Position numbers and translations under genes: made by a program
NCBI GenBank assembly: GCA_964532405.1
Contig: CAZHIC010000017.1
Coordinates: 1 to 53,894, forward strand
Reading direction: 5' to 3'
Source of the DNA: PALSA-1006 sp964532405
Lineage (GTDB): Bacteria > Pseudomonadota > Gammaproteobacteria > Burkholderiales > Gallionellaceae
DNA: 53,894 bases
The notes under the pieces: generated by a model
What the model was told of the DNA's origin: nothing
What the model saw: only the letters and a program-made list of their open reading frames with translations
Databases searched by the model: none
Part shown: positions 1-7,202 of the stretch, in pieces
Numbering within the stretch: the first letter of the stretch is position 1
Layout of the letters: each line of letters starts with the position of its first letter

Positions 1-2
1 CG

Positions 3-83
3 CAGGGATCTGTGCGGGGGGTGTTGGGCAACCAGCATTCCTACCGCGACCAATTGGTCCACGAAAACACCCGCAAGGGGTAG
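3..83 (+). CDS. C-terminal end of an unidentified protein (partial)
   Basis: An open frame enters from the left edge in frame 3 and stops at the TAG at 81-83, giving 26 residues with protein-like composition (ends HENTRKG). The neighbouring minus-strand glycosyltransferase suggests the missing gene could be another surface-polysaccharide gene converging on it, but the fragment is too short to assign to a family. It could also be chance reading of non-coding DNA. Confidence 0.35.
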   Translation, partial: QGSVRGVLGNQHSYRDQLVHENTRKG

Positions 84-123
84 GCCGTGGCTGTAAGGGG
101 CTGAAGCCCCAACAGCACACGCA

Positions 124-241
124 CACACGAAAGGCACGAAAGAAAACAATCGGTTGCATTGCTTCGGTGACTCACCCATAGGGTTGAATTTCGTAGCATG
201 AAGTTCTTTGAATTTGTTCGTGTTTTTCGTGACTTTCGTGG
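124..241. repeat. Imperfect inverted repeat with CACGAAAG arms
   Basis: The left arm (about 124-147) carries CACGAAAGGCACGAAAG. The right arm (about 217-241) carries the reverse complement of a closely similar sequence (TTCGTG and TTTCGTG units). The 70-base spacer is AT-rich and the right arm ends about 20 bases from the end of the glycosyltransferase gene. The layout is that of a dispersed intergenic palindromic element rather than a classical terminator. The rest of 84-260 shows no gene. Confidence 0.55.
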
Positions 242-260
242 ACAGCTGCTTTTTCTAGAT

Positions 261-1343
261 TTAACCGGCCTCTTCAAGCAACTCGGTAAATTGCTTGGCG
301 ATTACCGCAGTGCTGAACTTTTGCGCTACCCAATCGCGTCCTTTTTCCTGTAGCTGTCTGCGCAATTGCGCATCGCCGGCCAAGTTCAGAATGGCGTCGC
401 GCCAGGCGGCAACGTCGCCGACGGGAAGCAGTTTGCCCGTGATATCCGGTTCAAGGGTTTCGGGAAGGCCGCCGAGATTGCTGCACAATACCGGAACACC
501 GCTGGCTTGAGCCTCGATGGACACGCGCCCGAATGTTTCGGTGACGAGCGTGGGCGCGGCGAGCATATCTATCGCGGCGTAATAAGGCCGCACGTCTTTA
601 GCCCATGTGTGCCAGATGTGGTGCGCCGCAAATCCCCCGTGCTGAATTTTTGCCTTGAGGTCTTGCACCGCCAGCCCATCGCCTACCCAGATCGCTTTGA
701 TGTTAGGCATTATTGCCATCGCCTGATTGAGCGCGTCGCACAGCGGGAGCATGCCCTTGTCCGGGTGCATGGCGCCGATAAATCCGACCACGATGTCGTC
801 GTCGGCGTAGCCGAATTGCGCGCGGCTCGTTTTGCGCAATTGCGGGTCGGGTTTGAAGTAGTCCAGATCGAGCGGGTTGTAGAGCATTTGCGTACGCGCC
901 GCATCGACGCCACGTGCGATGAAATTGGCGCGCATGAATTTCGAAATGACGATGAAGCGGTGCGCCAGACGCGGGATGAAGTGATGGGTGAGGAAACGCA
1001 AGGGATAATCCATGTGTTTGAACAGCGCCAGCTTCACGCCGCGCAGGCGCGCGATCACCGCCAGCGGCCAATACTCTTTGCTGAAACTGCCGATGATCCA
1101 ATCGGGTTCAAATGCGCTGACCGCGCGCCACACCGCGATGATGCCGCGCGGGTCGAACGCGTTGCGGAACACACCGCTATAGAGTTTCACGCCGCTGCCC
1201 GCCAAGCCGTTATGGATCGGCGTGTCCGGGCGCACGACGGCGGCCACCTCGTGACCCGCCGCGCGCATCGCCTTGGACAGTGTGATGAAGTGACTCTCGG
1301 TGCCGCCACCGCCGTAATGCGTACCCACAAAGAGCAGTTTCAT
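261..1343 (-). CDS. Family 4 glycosyltransferase
   Basis: This 360-residue cytoplasmic GT-B enzyme should transfer a sugar from a nucleotide donor in surface-polysaccharide or lipopolysaccharide assembly; the substrate cannot be read from sequence. The N-terminal domain has the glycine-rich loop GTHYGGGGTE (7-16), typical of GT4 acceptor domains. The C-terminal domain has YNPLDLDYF (155-163), GFIGAMHPDKG (187-197) and the family E-x7-E signature ETFGRVSIE (269-277) followed by SGVPVLCSNLGGLPE. The ATG overlaps the end of the upstream deacetylase gene by four bases, so the two are probably translated together. Length is normal for the family and nothing looks broken. Confidence 0.9.
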   Translation of the reverse strand: MKLLFVGTHYGGGGTESHFITLSKAMRAAGHEVAAVVRPDTPIHNGLAGSGVKLYSGVFRNAFDPRGIIAVWRAVSAFEPDWIIGSFSKEYWPLAVIARLRGVKLALFKHMDYPLRFLTHHFIPRLAHRFIVISKFMRANFIARGVDAARTQMLYNPLDLDYFKPDPQLRKTSRAQFGYADDDIVVGFIGAMHPDKGMLPLCDALNQAMAIMPNIKAIWVGDGLAVQDLKAKIQHGGFAAHHIWHTWAKDVRPYYAAIDMLAAPTLVTETFGRVSIEAQASGVPVLCSNLGGLPETLEPDITGKLLPVGDVAAWRDAILNLAGDAQLRRQLQEKGRDWVAQKFSTAVIAKQFTELLEEAG

Positions 1344-2068
1344 CCGCGCTTGTCCTCGTAATTGCCCAGCAGTTTAAGAATAAAAAGATGCGGGAAGGTG
1401 CTGCCGCTCACCAGCACGCGGCGCAACAGCATCGCATCGTCGCCAGTCCGTGCGCGACCGCGCTGTACCGTGGTGGCGGCCTCGAAGCCTGCTTGGCGCG
1501 TGGCGGTAACCACGCGCTCATCCAGATCGCCATAGGGATAGCAGAACTGCGTGACCGCGTTGCCAGTCAACGCCTCCAGATCGGCTTTGCTGCCCGCGAT
1601 CTCATCCTGCAATTCGGCATCCGTGCAGCCCGTCAGGCGCGGATGCGTGCGCGAATGCGCGCCGACCTCCATACCGGCTGTTCGCCATGCACGTATCTGC
1701 TCGTCGTTCATCAGATGCTTGCGCACATTCAATGACGCCGCATCCCACTCGTTGTATTGCCCTGTGCGCTGGCTGATGAAATAACATGTCGCGCTGAAGC
1801 CGTACTTTTGCAGTATCGGCAGCGCTTGCTCCAGCGTGTCCACGTAGCCGTCGTCGAAGGTAATGACCGCCACGCGCCCCTGTTCCTCACCGCGCAGATA
1901 CGGCATGGCGGCGGACATGGACAGTCCCTTGTAGCCGAGTAGGCGCAACAGAAACATCTGCCGTGCAAACGCACCGGCGCGCACATAAAGATTGCGCAAG
2001 CGCGCCCCCTGCGGAGGAATGCCGATGTTGTGATACATGAGGATGGGGATGATGGGCATTGCTTTCAT
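1340..2068 (-). CDS. Polysaccharide deacetylase family protein (NodB domain)
   Basis: This 242-residue protein has the NodB fold of carbohydrate esterase family 4, whose members remove acetyl groups from N-acetylated sugars. ITFDDGY (69-75) provides the catalytic and metal-binding aspartates, HSRTH (138-142) provides the two metal histidines, and CYPYGD comes further on. The opening segment with MYHNIG (11-16) is common in polysaccharide-associated members. No clear signal peptide is seen. Its ATG overlaps the stop of the upstream regulator by four bases (ATGA) and its own stop overlaps the glycosyltransferase start, forming a tightly coupled trio. The true substrate is unknown; poly-N-acetylglucosamine or a lipid-linked sugar are both possible. 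Confidence 0.88.
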   Translation of the reverse strand: MKAMPIIPILMYHNIGIPPQGARLRNLYVRAGAFARQMFLLRLLGYKGLSMSAAMPYLRGEEQGRVAVITFDDGYVDTLEQALPILQKYGFSATCYFISQRTGQYNEWDAASLNVRKHLMNDEQIRAWRTAGMEVGAHSRTHPRLTGCTDAELQDEIAGSKADLEALTGNAVTQFCYPYGDLDERVVTATRQAGFEAATTVQRGRARTGDDAMLLRRVLVSGSTFPHLFILKLLGNYEDKRG

Positions 2069-3423
2069 TTTATTATTTCCCAGTGTCCGCCCTTTTGCGG
2101 GCCGACGTATTTTAACCGACCTTCTTTTGCCAGTTTCGAGCTAGCTCGCTCAACCGCGCTAAGTGACATTTCCATTTGAGCTGCCACTTCAAGCAATGTC
2201 ATGGAGGGGTTGGAGCGTAAAAGTTCAATAATTTTCACCGGCGTTTTCACCGGCGTTTTCACCGGCGTTTTTACCGAAATTTTCCGGGTACCCTGCTCAC
2301 CCGAAGCCTTGATTAAATGCTGCGGATTAGCATGAAAGGTCAACATCAGACCCGACATGCCGTAGTCGTAAAGCGGTGGTGTAATATTGTATTCCCTGCA
2401 CTCGCGATTGATTTTTTCGATACCGCGCCCCCATGACTCAATATAACCGGCGCGAAAAAAGGCGTTGGCAATAAGCGGGTTGTAAGGTATCGAAGGATGC
2501 TTGCCCATGAGTCTTTCCAGCGTCCAGTCTTGCGGTAATTGTCCCGAACCCCAGAGCACGATTTTGTCGGGATATACACTGATCTGAATCGGTATTCCGC
2601 TGCTGTAATCCTTGTGCACCACCGCATTCAGTAACGCCTCGCGCAATGCCGGATAGGGAAACAAGAATGCCTCTATTCGTTGCAGACCTTCATAGCTAAT
2701 ATAGGCTTTGAGATATTTGGAAAACAGAATTTCCAGCACCTTCTCGGCCTGCTCGAACAAGTTGCCGTGAATCTCGTCCTGATAACGCAAATCGTCGTCA
2801 GTCACGAAGAAACCAATTTTGATGTAAGCGCCGCTGACAAATTTTTCCGGCTTGTCGTAAAACAGCAAGGTCGCTGCGCGCTTGAGATAGCCGCCTTCCT
2901 TCAGTTCCAAATTTTCAAGCAGAGAAACGTTGTCGTCAGCCAGTACCTCTTCGCTCATGCGACCGCTCTTAACCGCCTTTGTTTTGAAAAGCTTGAAAGC
3001 CGCTTCACTACAATCGTCCGCATGAAGCTCCGGCATCGGCACGCCGTCCCAACGCCTGCCCCGCTTTTGCAGCAGAAATTTTTCCAGCGCCGCGCCCTTC
3101 AGTTCCTGCTTGGTGCTGCCGCTGCGGAAGTGATATTCACCCTTGTAGCTGATGGGGCTTGGGTATGCTTCCACTACAATTGTCAACCAATCTTTCCCGT
3201 CATCGCTGTGCAAATTAACTGGCACGACCATGCCCAAAATATCTCGCACTTTGTTGGGGATATCTTCCAGCAACTTCGCCGCATTCGCTACGCCGTGAAC
3301 CTCACCCTTGTCATTCTTACCGATCACCAACGTGCCGCCCTGCGCATTGGCAAAGCCGCATATCCACTTCAAATATTCATCACGCCACGACTGTTTCCAC
3401 TCGGTGACTTGGTTTTCTTTCAT
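2065..3423 (-). CDS. AlbA/Schlafen-type transcriptional regulator, COG2865-like
   Basis: This 452-residue protein has the three-part layout of the 'predicted transcriptional regulator / RecG-like helicase' family. An N-terminal AlbA_2 domain (about 5-110) contains TEWKQSW and FANAQGGTLVIG. A GHKL-like ATPase-related domain (about 240-340) contains ALREALLNAVVHKDY and KIVLWGSGQLP. The C-terminal winged helix (about 395-450) contains SMTLLEVAAQMEMSLSAVERA. Between the last two lies a tandem (VKTP)n linker encoded by a 12-base repeat. The family is often called a helicase, but no helicase motors are visible. The four-base overlaps on both sides are unusual for a regulator and tie it to the polysaccharide genes. 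Its target is unknown. Confidence 0.82.
   Translation of the reverse strand: MKENQVTEWKQSWRDEYLKWICGFANAQGGTLVIGKNDKGEVHGVANAAKLLEDIPNKVRDILGMVVPVNLHSDDGKDWLTIVVEAYPSPISYKGEYHFRSGSTKQELKGAALEKFLLQKRGRRWDGVPMPELHADDCSEAAFKLFKTKAVKSGRMSEEVLADDNVSLLENLELKEGGYLKRAATLLFYDKPEKFVSGAYIKIGFFVTDDDLRYQDEIHGNLFEQAEKVLEILFSKYLKAYISYEGLQRIEAFLFPYPALREALLNAVVHKDYSSGIPIQISVYPDKIVLWGSGQLPQDWTLERLMGKHPSIPYNPLIANAFFRAGYIESWGRGIEKINRECREYNITPPLYDYGMSGLMLTFHANPQHLIKASGEQGTRKISVKTPVKTPVKTPVKIIELLRSNPSMTLLEVAAQMEMSLSAVERASSKLAKEGRLKYVGPQKGGHWEIIK
2234..2275 (-). repeat. 12-base tandem repeat encoding a (VKTP)n linker
   Basis: Three perfect copies of TTCACCGGCGTT and a partial fourth lie in tandem at 2234-2275. On the coding strand they give VKTPVKTPVKTPVK between the ATPase-like domain and the winged helix of the AlbA-type regulator. 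The unit is a multiple of three, so gain or loss of a copy changes linker length without breaking the frame. Confidence 0.9.
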
Positions 3424-3800
3424 TGCGGGTGAACCTTTTGGGTGGGAGGATTAAGTGTCATGCGTAGGATGAAATAGACATACTTAGAGGAGCTGAATCT
3501 GTTGCCGGGCTTGATCGTCTGCTGCGAGGCGTTGATTGCCACTCGTTCAATCCGCATTCGCCAAATCCCCCAGCCCTCTTCGGCGGTGTACTGAAACGGG
3601 CTAACCTTGTATTGCCCCAGCGCCGTGATGAATTCGGCGCGCGTCAGGCCGGCGATTTCCGTTGCCTTGCCTTGCGAGATGATCTCCAATTCGTACCACT
3701 TCACCGCAGCGGCCACCCGCAATTCGCGGGTGAATTCCGCAGGGGTTTTGTGCAAAGTGGCGAAAGCAGTCTCCGGCATCTCCAGCGTTAGTTGTGTCAT
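3420..3800 (-). pseudogene. UPF0175-family antitoxin, frameshifted at its C-terminus
   Basis: Residues 1-75 match the UPF0175 (COG2886) antitoxin pattern: an N-terminal MTQLTLEMPE strand, RELRVAAAVKWYE, and ISQGKATEIAGLTRAEFITALGQYKVSPFQYTAEE. UPF0175 proteins normally end shortly after this motif. Here the reading frame instead runs into unrelated sequence up to 126 residues. Skipping two bases at 3574-3575 restores a family-like ending, LGDLANAD and a stop (3547-3549), for a total near 83 residues. The present long frame is therefore best read as a frameshift fusion with the start of the next gene. It overlaps the AlbA-type regulator start by four bases. A shortened product might still be made, but autoregulation and pairing are probably lost. 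Confidence 0.72.
3525..3557 (-). pseudogene. Remnant of a DUF3368 (PIN-type) toxin N-terminus
   Basis: An ATG at 3555-3557 overlaps the restored antitoxin ending and begins MRIERVAINAS. This matches how DUF3368 PIN-domain toxins start (RVVINASPL...), and such toxins are the usual partners of UPF0175 antitoxins. The similarity stops after about eleven codons; what follows has no PIN acidic residues. Most of the toxin therefore appears deleted, its first codons fused in frame to the antitoxin by the frameshift. This rests on a short match and on known gene pairing. Confidence 0.55.
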
Positions 3801-3875
3801 GTCGAGCTCCTAATCAATGTGGCGCGGCGGCGAATAATGCCACAGCTCGTAGATACTCTGTTCGTTGGGGGTCTC

Positions 3876-3988
3876 GGGGTCAGGTCTCAATACCGTTCGG
3901 TTAAATAACTTTCGTGCAGAAATATAATAATAACTTATTGATTTATATATAATATTATCAATTAACCGAGCGGTATTGGGTCAGGTCT
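3876..3988. repeat. Small inverted-repeat element with AT-rich core (MITE-like)
   Basis: Two 17-base arms (3888-3904 and 3962-3978) are inverted copies with one mismatch: CAATACCGTTCGGTTAA against TTAACCGAGCGGTATTG. The 57-base centre is strikingly AT-rich. GGGTCAGGTCT occurs as a direct copy just outside each arm (3877-3887 and 3978-3988), like a target-site duplication or an outer repeat. There is no open frame inside. It lies in the 377-base gap 3801-4177, which otherwise holds only a short possible gene remnant and the promoter of the next TA pair. Confidence 0.65.
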
Positions 3989-4039
3989 TGTAATCACGCG
4001 AAAAGCGCTTACGCTCGATTACTATTCGCGGTGAATTGA

Positions 4040-4120
4040 CCGAATGAATGGAAAACGCGCGGGGTGCAGGAGGGCAAGGAATACGCCATTCTCACCGTCG
4101 AGGTTGCGCGCGCCCTTTGA
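4040..4120 (+). pseudogene. Possible gene remnant (26 codons)
   Basis: A frame open from 4040 to the TGA at 4118-4120 ends in QEGKEYAILTVEVARAL, which reads like the C-terminal end of a real protein, but no start codon or preceding body is present. It lies between a decayed and an intact TA locus, so it may be debris of another small gene. The family is not recognised. Confidence 0.3.
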
Positions 4121-4149
4121 TCTTGTTGCGCGACCCAATAGACAATAAC

Positions 4150-4177
4150 TTGACATCTGTATCTATTCGGATACGAT
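4150..4177 (+). promoter_or_regulatory. Promoter and candidate operator of the RelE-like TA pair
   Basis: TTGACA (4150-4155) and TACGAT (4172-4177) are spaced by 16 bases. The palindromic arms GTATC (4159-4163) and GATAC (4170-4174) sit between and across the -10 element, where an antitoxin repressor would block transcription. Because the -10 box touches the first ATG at 4178, transcription would begin inside the frame. This favours the second ATG at 4184 or an upstream promoter. Confidence 0.5.
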
Positions 4178-4489
4178 ATGAGCATGAATATATTTCTGAA
4201 ATCAGAAAAATTTGACGCTTGGCTGTCTTGCTTGAAAGATCAAGTCGGCAAGGCAATTATCGCCAAGCGCATTCGTGGTGCCGAGGCTGGAAACTTTGGT
4301 GATTGTGAGCCGGTTGGCGAGGGTGTTTCCGAGTTGCGTATTCACTACGGCTCTAGCTACCGCGCTTATTTCACCCGTCGCGGGAATGTGGTCTATTTTT
4401 TGTTACTGGGTGGCGATAAATCAACCCAGAAGCGCGACATTAAGCGTGCCATAAACATGGCGCGCACTTTACCGAAGGAGAGAACATGA
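4178..4489 (+). CDS. RelE/ParE-superfamily toxin (COG3657 addiction-module killer)
   Basis: This 103-residue basic protein has the pattern of the COG3657 addiction-module killer family: KIIAKRIRGAEAGNFGD-like helices, VSELRIHYGSSYRAYF and the C-terminal VVYFLLLGGDKSTQKRDI. RelE-superfamily members usually cleave mRNA at the ribosome. The ATG at 4178 could be replaced by the in-frame ATG at 4184, since the apparent -10 box abuts the first. The toxin comes before its antitoxin, the order seen in higBA-type modules, with a four-base overlap (4486-4489). The reading frame is intact and of normal length, so the module is probably functional. Confidence 0.88.
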   Translation: MSMNIFLKSEKFDAWLSCLKDQVGKAIIAKRIRGAEAGNFGDCEPVGEGVSELRIHYGSSYRAYFTRRGNVVYFLLLGGDKSTQKRDIKRAINMARTLPKERT

Positions 4490-4773
4490 CTAAATTTACC
4501 CCGTTTGATGCCGCCGATTATCTCGATAGTGATGAAGCGATTGCCGCGTATCTCACCGCCGCTTTGGAAGACGAAGACCCCGATATATTCCTAGTTGCCG
4601 TCAAAGATGTGGCGCGCGCCCGTGGCATGACGCAACTTGCCAAGGACACTGGCCTTGGACGCGAGAGCTTGTACAAAGCGCTCGCCCCCGGTGCTAAGCC
4701 GCGCTACGACACTTTGCTAAAGGTGGTGCGTGCGCTAGGTGTGTCGCTAGAAGCTAAAGCGATACACGCTTAA
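4486..4773 (+). CDS. HigA-like antitoxin (COG3636 family)
   Basis: This 95-residue protein is the partner of the preceding toxin. It starts with FDAADYLDSDEAIAAYLTAALEDEDP, typical of COG3636 antidotes, followed by a Cro/C1-type helix-turn-helix (about 45-92) including GMTQLAKDTGLGRESLYKAL and TLLKVVRALGVSLE. It should neutralise the toxin by direct binding and repress the shared promoter, where a GTATC/GATAC dyad is present. The ATG lies within the toxin's stop region (ATGA overlap), consistent with coupled translation. No truncation is seen. Confidence 0.88.
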   Translation: MTKFTPFDAADYLDSDEAIAAYLTAALEDEDPDIFLVAVKDVARARGMTQLAKDTGLGRESLYKALAPGAKPRYDTLLKVVRALGVSLEAKAIHA

Positions 4774-4891
4774 TACGATATTCGGTAATTCGCGTAAGCC
4801 GCAAGAACCATCTGGCATTGCGCCCTGCCGAACGCCGACAGGTGGCCACTATATAAGTTGTCCACCCTTGCACCTCAACAGGAAATCTACC

Positions 4892-6295
4892 ATGCACATT
4901 CGTCTTTTGTTTTTTGTACTGCTCTGCTTGCCACTCACCGCCCCCGCCGCGACCCTGCACGCCGAAGCACGCGCCGCAACCGAACAGCAAGCCAAGCGTG
5001 AGGCGCTTGCGGCACTGGCCGATTCCATTCTGGTGAACGTGCAATCCGAATCGTCCAGCACCGTGGAAGGCAGCGGCAAGCGACAGGATGAATTGCGTAT
5101 CAGTTCGCGTAGCGATATTCCGCTGATCGGGGTAGAGATCAGTACGGTGCAGATCGGTAAAGAGGTGCTGTGCGAAGCGCGCTTGGACAGCAGCAAGAGC
5201 TTGGCGCTGTATGTCAAGAAATTGAACGAGCTGCTGCTGGAAATCGGCACCTTGGATCAGCGCATCGCCAAGGCGACCGGGAATGACCGTTATGTGTTGT
5301 TGACGCAGGCACTCACGCTGATCGAGCAATACGAAAAATATCGTGCCGTTGCGCAACTGTTGGGCGAGACACAATTCACTGTGCCACCGCGCAGCCGCAG
5401 CGACACCGAAGCACAATTGCGCGCCTTGGAAAAATCTGCTCCCTCCATCGAGCTGGCAGCGCAAGTGCTGGCGAAGGGGCTGAAAGCCGAGGCGGTGTAT
5501 ATCTACCCCGCCGTGCCGCGTGGCTCGCACGAGGTCACCCCGTTTGGCCGTGTGCTGCGCGACCGCTTGGCGCAGAGCCTCGCACCGGTAGAAAGCCCGG
5601 ATAAAGCGCAGACCTTTTTCAAGGGCGAATACGAGCTTCTCGATAACAGCATCCACCTCATCTACCGCTTGCTGGACACCACCGGCAATACCCTGGAAAC
5701 GCGCGTGGCAACGCTGGCTCCATCCGCCTACAAGGGGCTGCAAGTCAAACCGGCTACGATGGATTTTGATCGGCTGTTGCACGAAGGCGTTGCCGTGAGC
5801 AGCGACTTCCGCGCACAGATCACCACCAATCGCGGCAGCGAGGATGTGCTGTTCGATGAGCATGAAGAGGTCGAGCTGATGGTTAAGCTCAGCCGTCCCG
5901 GTTACTTCTTCGTGGTGGGGCATGTGGCAAAGAAAAACGAGAATTATTCTTACCTGCTGGAGCTGGAACATGCCGACAATGACCGGCGCTTCATCCGCTA
6001 TGTGAATGCGGACGATGTGAACAAGTGGTTGAGCATCGGTCGCTTCGAAGCAACAGCTCCCTTTGGGGTGGAGAGCATTCAGCTCATGGCGAGCAGCGAC
6101 GACCCGATCAATCGTTTGCCCGCGCATCCTTTGGACAAAAAAACTGAGCTGTATGTAACCGCCACCAATGCCAAGCAGGGCATCACCAAGACGCGTGCAC
6201 TCAAACCCAAGCGCAGCGAGACGGACAAACAATATCAGGCGGAAACGGTGCTGATGTTCACCACGATGGCGAAGAGCGGCGCGGGAGAAAAATAG
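4892..6295 (+). CDS. Exported protein with LPP20-like and DUF4384-like regions
   Basis: The ATG at 4892 is chosen because AGGAAA lies just upstream and the product begins with a clear signal peptide (MHIRLLFFVLLCLPLTAPAA). The start at 4868 would put eight residues before it. No lipobox cysteine is seen, so a soluble periplasmic or surface protein is likely. The N-terminal third (ARAATEQQAKREALAALADSI) resembles LPP20-type domains. The C-terminal part (about 290-440), with a beta-rich stretch around LMVKLSRPGYFFVVGHV, resembles DUF4384, found in proteins that respond to stress or act in secretion. No enzyme motif is visible. It is monocistronic and converges on the YgjP-like gene. Confidence 0.65.
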   Translation: MHIRLLFFVLLCLPLTAPAATLHAEARAATEQQAKREALAALADSILVNVQSESSSTVEGSGKRQDELRISSRSDIPLIGVEISTVQIGKEVLCEARLDSSKSLALYVKKLNELLLEIGTLDQRIAKATGNDRYVLLTQALTLIEQYEKYRAVAQLLGETQFTVPPRSRSDTEAQLRALEKSAPSIELAAQVLAKGLKAEAVYIYPAVPRGSHEVTPFGRVLRDRLAQSLAPVESPDKAQTFFKGEYELLDNSIHLIYRLLDTTGNTLETRVATLAPSAYKGLQVKPATMDFDRLLHEGVAVSSDFRAQITTNRGSEDVLFDEHEEVELMVKLSRPGYFFVVGHVAKKNENYSYLLELEHADNDRRFIRYVNADDVNKWLSIGRFEATAPFGVESIQLMASSDDPINRLPAHPLDKKTELYVTATNAKQGITKTRALKPKRSETDKQYQAETVLMFTTMAKSGAGEK

Positions 6296-6340
6296 TCATG
6301 TTGGGTTATTCCATTTATCTTTCAAAAGAGCATTAACCAT

Positions 6341-6365
6341 GTAGGGTGCATGGAATGCACCCTAC
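6341..6365. repeat. Perfect palindrome between convergent genes
   Basis: GTAGGGTGCAT and ATGCACCCTAC form an 11-base perfect stem with a three-base loop. No run of T follows on either strand, so it is more like a dispersed TAGGGTGC-type palindromic repeat than an intrinsic terminator, though it could protect transcript ends of the two convergent genes. Confidence 0.7.
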
Positions 6366-6422
6366 AATATTTCACTATCGATCGGGAAATGGAATTACAC
6401 AAGCTAACCCGACGTATTTGAA

Positions 6423-7163
6423 CTATTCGCTGATGCCATACCGGCGCAGTTCTGCGCGGCATTTCGCATAGTCCGGGCAGACGCTTTCCACCACGCGCCA
6501 GAAGGCGGCGGAGTGGTTCATTTCGACGAGGTGGGCGAGCTCGTGCACGACGACATAGTCGATCAGGTGCAGCGGCATTTTGACCAATTGCCAATTGAGC
6601 CGCACGACGCCGCGCGAAGTACAGCTTCCCCATTGGGTTCTTGCCGAAGAGAGTTTGATCTGCTCCGGTGCCACCTGCATGAGCGGGGCATAGTGCGCCA
6701 CGCACTCTGCGAACACCCGCTCGGCTTCGCGCCGATACCACTGCGTGACGACCTTCTCGATTTTTATCTCATCGGTTGTATCCACGACGTGAATATGCAG
6801 CTGTTCGCCGCGCAGTTGCGGGGGCGAGGCGAATAGGCCGGGGATGATGCGCAGGGTGAAGGTCTCGCCGCGAAAGGCTAATTTTTCGCCGTCTATCCAT
6901 TGCGGCGCGCCGGTTTTTTTTGATTGCCAACTGCCGAGTTTCTCGACGACCCAATCGGCTTTTTCGTTGAGTACGCTGTGCAGCCATTTTTCGGAGGCGC
7001 GCAACGGCATATTGACGGTGAGGCCATGATCGTCGATGCGCAGGCCGATGCTGCGGCGCTTGCTGCTGCGTTTGAGCGTGTAGGTGACAGGCGTCCCCGC
7101 AAGCTGGATGCTGCGCTGCTCGACGGCGGGAGGCGTGATCGCGTGGCGTAGTTTGTTAAGCAT
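6423..7163 (-). CDS. YgjP-like zinc metalloprotein (COG1451, SprT-like)
   Basis: This 246-residue cytoplasmic protein carries the HELAH zinc motif (207-211) with a third histidine at about 217 (EMNHSAAFW). It also has the family signature RTQWGSCTSRGVVRLNWQL before it, where the conserved WGSC is the hallmark of the YgjP/DUF45 family. Members have been described as metallopeptidase-like; a UTP pyrophosphatase activity is also annotated for the family, so the reaction is uncertain. The start lacks an obvious ribosome-binding site. It is downstream of the OsmC gene with a hairpin between them and may share its transcript. Confidence 0.85.
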   Translation of the reverse strand: MLNKLRHAITPPAVEQRSIQLAGTPVTYTLKRSSKRRSIGLRIDDHGLTVNMPLRASEKWLHSVLNEKADWVVEKLGSWQSKKTGAPQWIDGEKLAFRGETFTLRIIPGLFASPPQLRGEQLHIHVVDTTDEIKIEKVVTQWYRREAERVFAECVAHYAPLMQVAPEQIKLSSARTQWGSCTSRGVVRLNWQLVKMPLHLIDYVVVHELAHLVEMNHSAAFWRVVESVCPDYAKCRAELRRYGISE

Positions 7164-7178
7164 TGCTTTTTTTGGGTA

Positions 7179-7202
7179 CCCTATCCCGATAACGGGATAG
7201 GG
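7179..7202. repeat. Hairpin between osmC-like and ygjP-like genes
   Basis: CCCTATCCCG and CGGGATAGGG form a perfect ten-base stem with a four-base loop directly after the OsmC-family stop codon. On the transcribed minus strand it is followed by A residues, not U, so it is unlikely to terminate transcription on its own. It may be a REP-like element or a processing/stability structure. Confidence 0.6.

Noticed and set aside
366..1361. A 331-codon plus-strand frame over the glycosyltransferase
   Set aside because: Arginine- and histidine-rich antisense frame with no recognisable domain; the minus-strand gene has full GT4 motifs.
2234..2275. Possible short CRISPR-like repeat
   Set aside because: Units are 12 bases with no spacers and lie inside a coding frame; it is a simple tandem repeat.
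4754..6232. A 492-codon minus-strand open frame
   Set aside because: It lies antisense to the exported LPP20/DUF4384-like gene, is rich in residues typical of reverse reading of GC-rich codons, and has no family-like motif.
6341..6365. Terminator between convergent genes
   Set aside because: No T-run on either side; matches a dispersed palindrome type better.
7179..7202. Intrinsic terminator for the OsmC gene
   Set aside because: The stem is strong but the transcript side is followed by A residues, not U; kept only as a hairpin.
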